Virus record (IMG/VR): IMGVR_UViG_3300013372_001068
Coordinates: 1 to 20,746 of that record
Origin: a virus
DNA: 20,746 nucleotides
Reading direction: 5' to 3' (one strand)
In this document: piece by piece, positions 19,974-20,746 of the stretch
Layout: every line of letters starts with the position of its first letter
Position numbering within the stretch: the first letter of the stretch is position 1
The notes under the pieces: model-generated
The model's input: only the letters and a program-made list of their open reading frames with translations
What the model was told of the DNA's origin: nothing
Databases searched by the model: none
Program-made: the position numbers and the translations under genes

Positions 19974-20746
19974 TTAGGCTTGACCGAACAGCAAGATGCC
20001 AGACATTTCTGGCTGCTTATTGACCACACCAAACAAGGTATCGAGACGATACTTGGTCTTCATCGTGTTCACGTCGTATTGCTTCTGCATGACCAGCTCG
20101 ATGCCCTGGTCGGTCGATGCACGCATCACTGCGACACCAGCATCAGACGGGACAGCGTAACGGCCAGGCAGAATCTCCAGCGCATCTTTCTGCCAGAAGC
20201 AGTTGATGGGTGCTGCAGCCACGTTCAGGCGAGTGATGGTGCGGCCAGCGGCTGGAGTCACGATCACGTTCTGATACTGCAACTCAGCGTCAGTGCCACC
20301 CTGGGCCGAGATGATCGGGGGGGTGATGACGCAGGTCGTGGCGTTAACCACTTGCACCACACGGAAGGTCTTGGCAAAGCCAGTACCCTGTTTGGTGATG
20401 TGATGCACAGCCTCGACGCCTTGAATCTGGATCGGCGTACCGGCAGGCAGGTCGGTGGTGCTGGAGACCGTGATGGTCTGGAAGCGGTTGTCCACGTTCT
20501 GGGTCTCGCCGGTAGCAGCGGTCTGGGTTGCTTGCGGAACGTAGTAGTTACCGGCAGCAGCCAAGGTGCTCATCGTCGGGTCTGCACCAGTGCGAGCTGC
20601 GATGCGGTTTGCGTAGTCCAGCTTGTAGGTGTCAAAGCCTGCAACCATGCCGACATAAGAACGCTCGAAGGCGTTGTTCGACTTGTTGCCAGCAAAGCTG
20701 CGGGACACAGATGCACCACCAGCGCCACCAGCAATGTTGCCAGCGA
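19974..20746 (-). CDS. P22-type major capsid protein, 5'-truncated by window edge
   Basis: Main head shell protein. The frame is open to 20746, so the N-terminal part lies outside; 256 residues or so are visible. It matches the C-terminal half of the P22 coat protein family: a segment FAGNKSNNAFERSYVGMVAG, the insertion-domain-like strands (FQTITVSSTTDLPAGTPIQI, then VHHITKQGTGFAKTFRV), and a highly typical end INCFWQKDALEILPGRYAVP, then MQKQYDVNTMKTKYRLDTLF and PEMSGILLFGQ. A GTG at 20708 is internal and should not be taken as the start. The family assignment agrees with gp4-, gp10- and tailspike-type genes downstream. Confidence 0.92.
   Translation of the reverse strand, partial: AGNIAGGAGGASVSRSFAGNKSNNAFERSYVGMVAGFDTYKLDYANRIAARTGADPTMSTLAAAGNYYVPQATQTAATGETQNVDNRFQTITVSSTTDLPAGTPIQIQGVEAVHHITKQGTGFAKTFRVVQVVNATTCVITPPIISAQGGTDAELQYQNVIVTPAAGRTITRLNVAAAPINCFWQKDALEILPGRYAVPSDAGVAVMRASTDQGIELVMQKQYDVNTMKTKYRLDTLFGVVNKQPEMSGILLFGQA

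Noticed and set aside
19974-20708. Capsid gene starting at GTG 20708
   Set aside because: The frame continues without a stop to the window edge and the coat family needs a further N-terminal part, so the GTG is an internal Val codon.

Overview
This window looks like part of the genome, or prophage, of a short-tailed (podovirus-type) tailed phage whose virion genes follow the phage P22 plan. The GC-rich base composition and the style of the small early proteins suggest a betaproteobacterial (Burkholderiales, Comamonadaceae-like) host. That host guess is inference; no integrase, tRNA, attachment site or host gene is visible. Both ends are cut inside genes: a helicase on the left and the major capsid protein on the right.

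Left part, plus strand (1-3845): an early or accessory operon packed with 1 to 13 nt overlaps. It holds the C-terminal part of an SF2 DEAD/DEAH-type helicase, a small Cys-rich protein, a VRR-NUC nuclease, an 80-aa unknown, a DUF2829 (Tad2-like, Thoeris anti-defense family) protein, a ribbon-helix-helix-like protein and an NrdR-type zinc ribbon. A stem-loop and a possible promoter (2993-3041) then precede four more small genes, two of them single-pass membrane proteins. This half plausibly handles DNA metabolism and host takeover or counter-defence.

Right part, minus strand (3852-20746), read right to left as a late operon: P22-type coat protein, a probable head decoration protein, a clear intrinsic terminator, two small Lys-rich genes (one with a HeH/LEM-like tail), a P22 gp4-like tail accessory protein, a repeat-built fibre-like protein, three small basic DUF proteins, a gp10-like DNA-stabilisation/tail hub protein, a coiled-coil plus TNF/C1q-like candidate tail needle, three small unknowns, three ejection-protein candidates in the gp7/gp20/gp16 positions, and a tailspike with a P22-type head-binding domain. 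After these come two small beta-rich proteins and a lysis cassette of three small membrane proteins, a GTA-type 3TM holin and a GH108 muramidase. The two halves converge with only 6 nt between stop codons (3846-3851).

No stretch longer than 300 bases lacks a gene; the largest gaps are 78 nt at 2998-3075 and 83 nt at 6066-6148. The points most worth a second look are the Tad2-like protein and its unknown neighbour, the two four-Cys (HiPIP-like spacing) proteins, the candidate tail needle with a jelly-roll tip, the cluster of small basic DUF proteins inside the virion operon, the AT-rich receptor-binding module, and the terminator just after the capsid genes.
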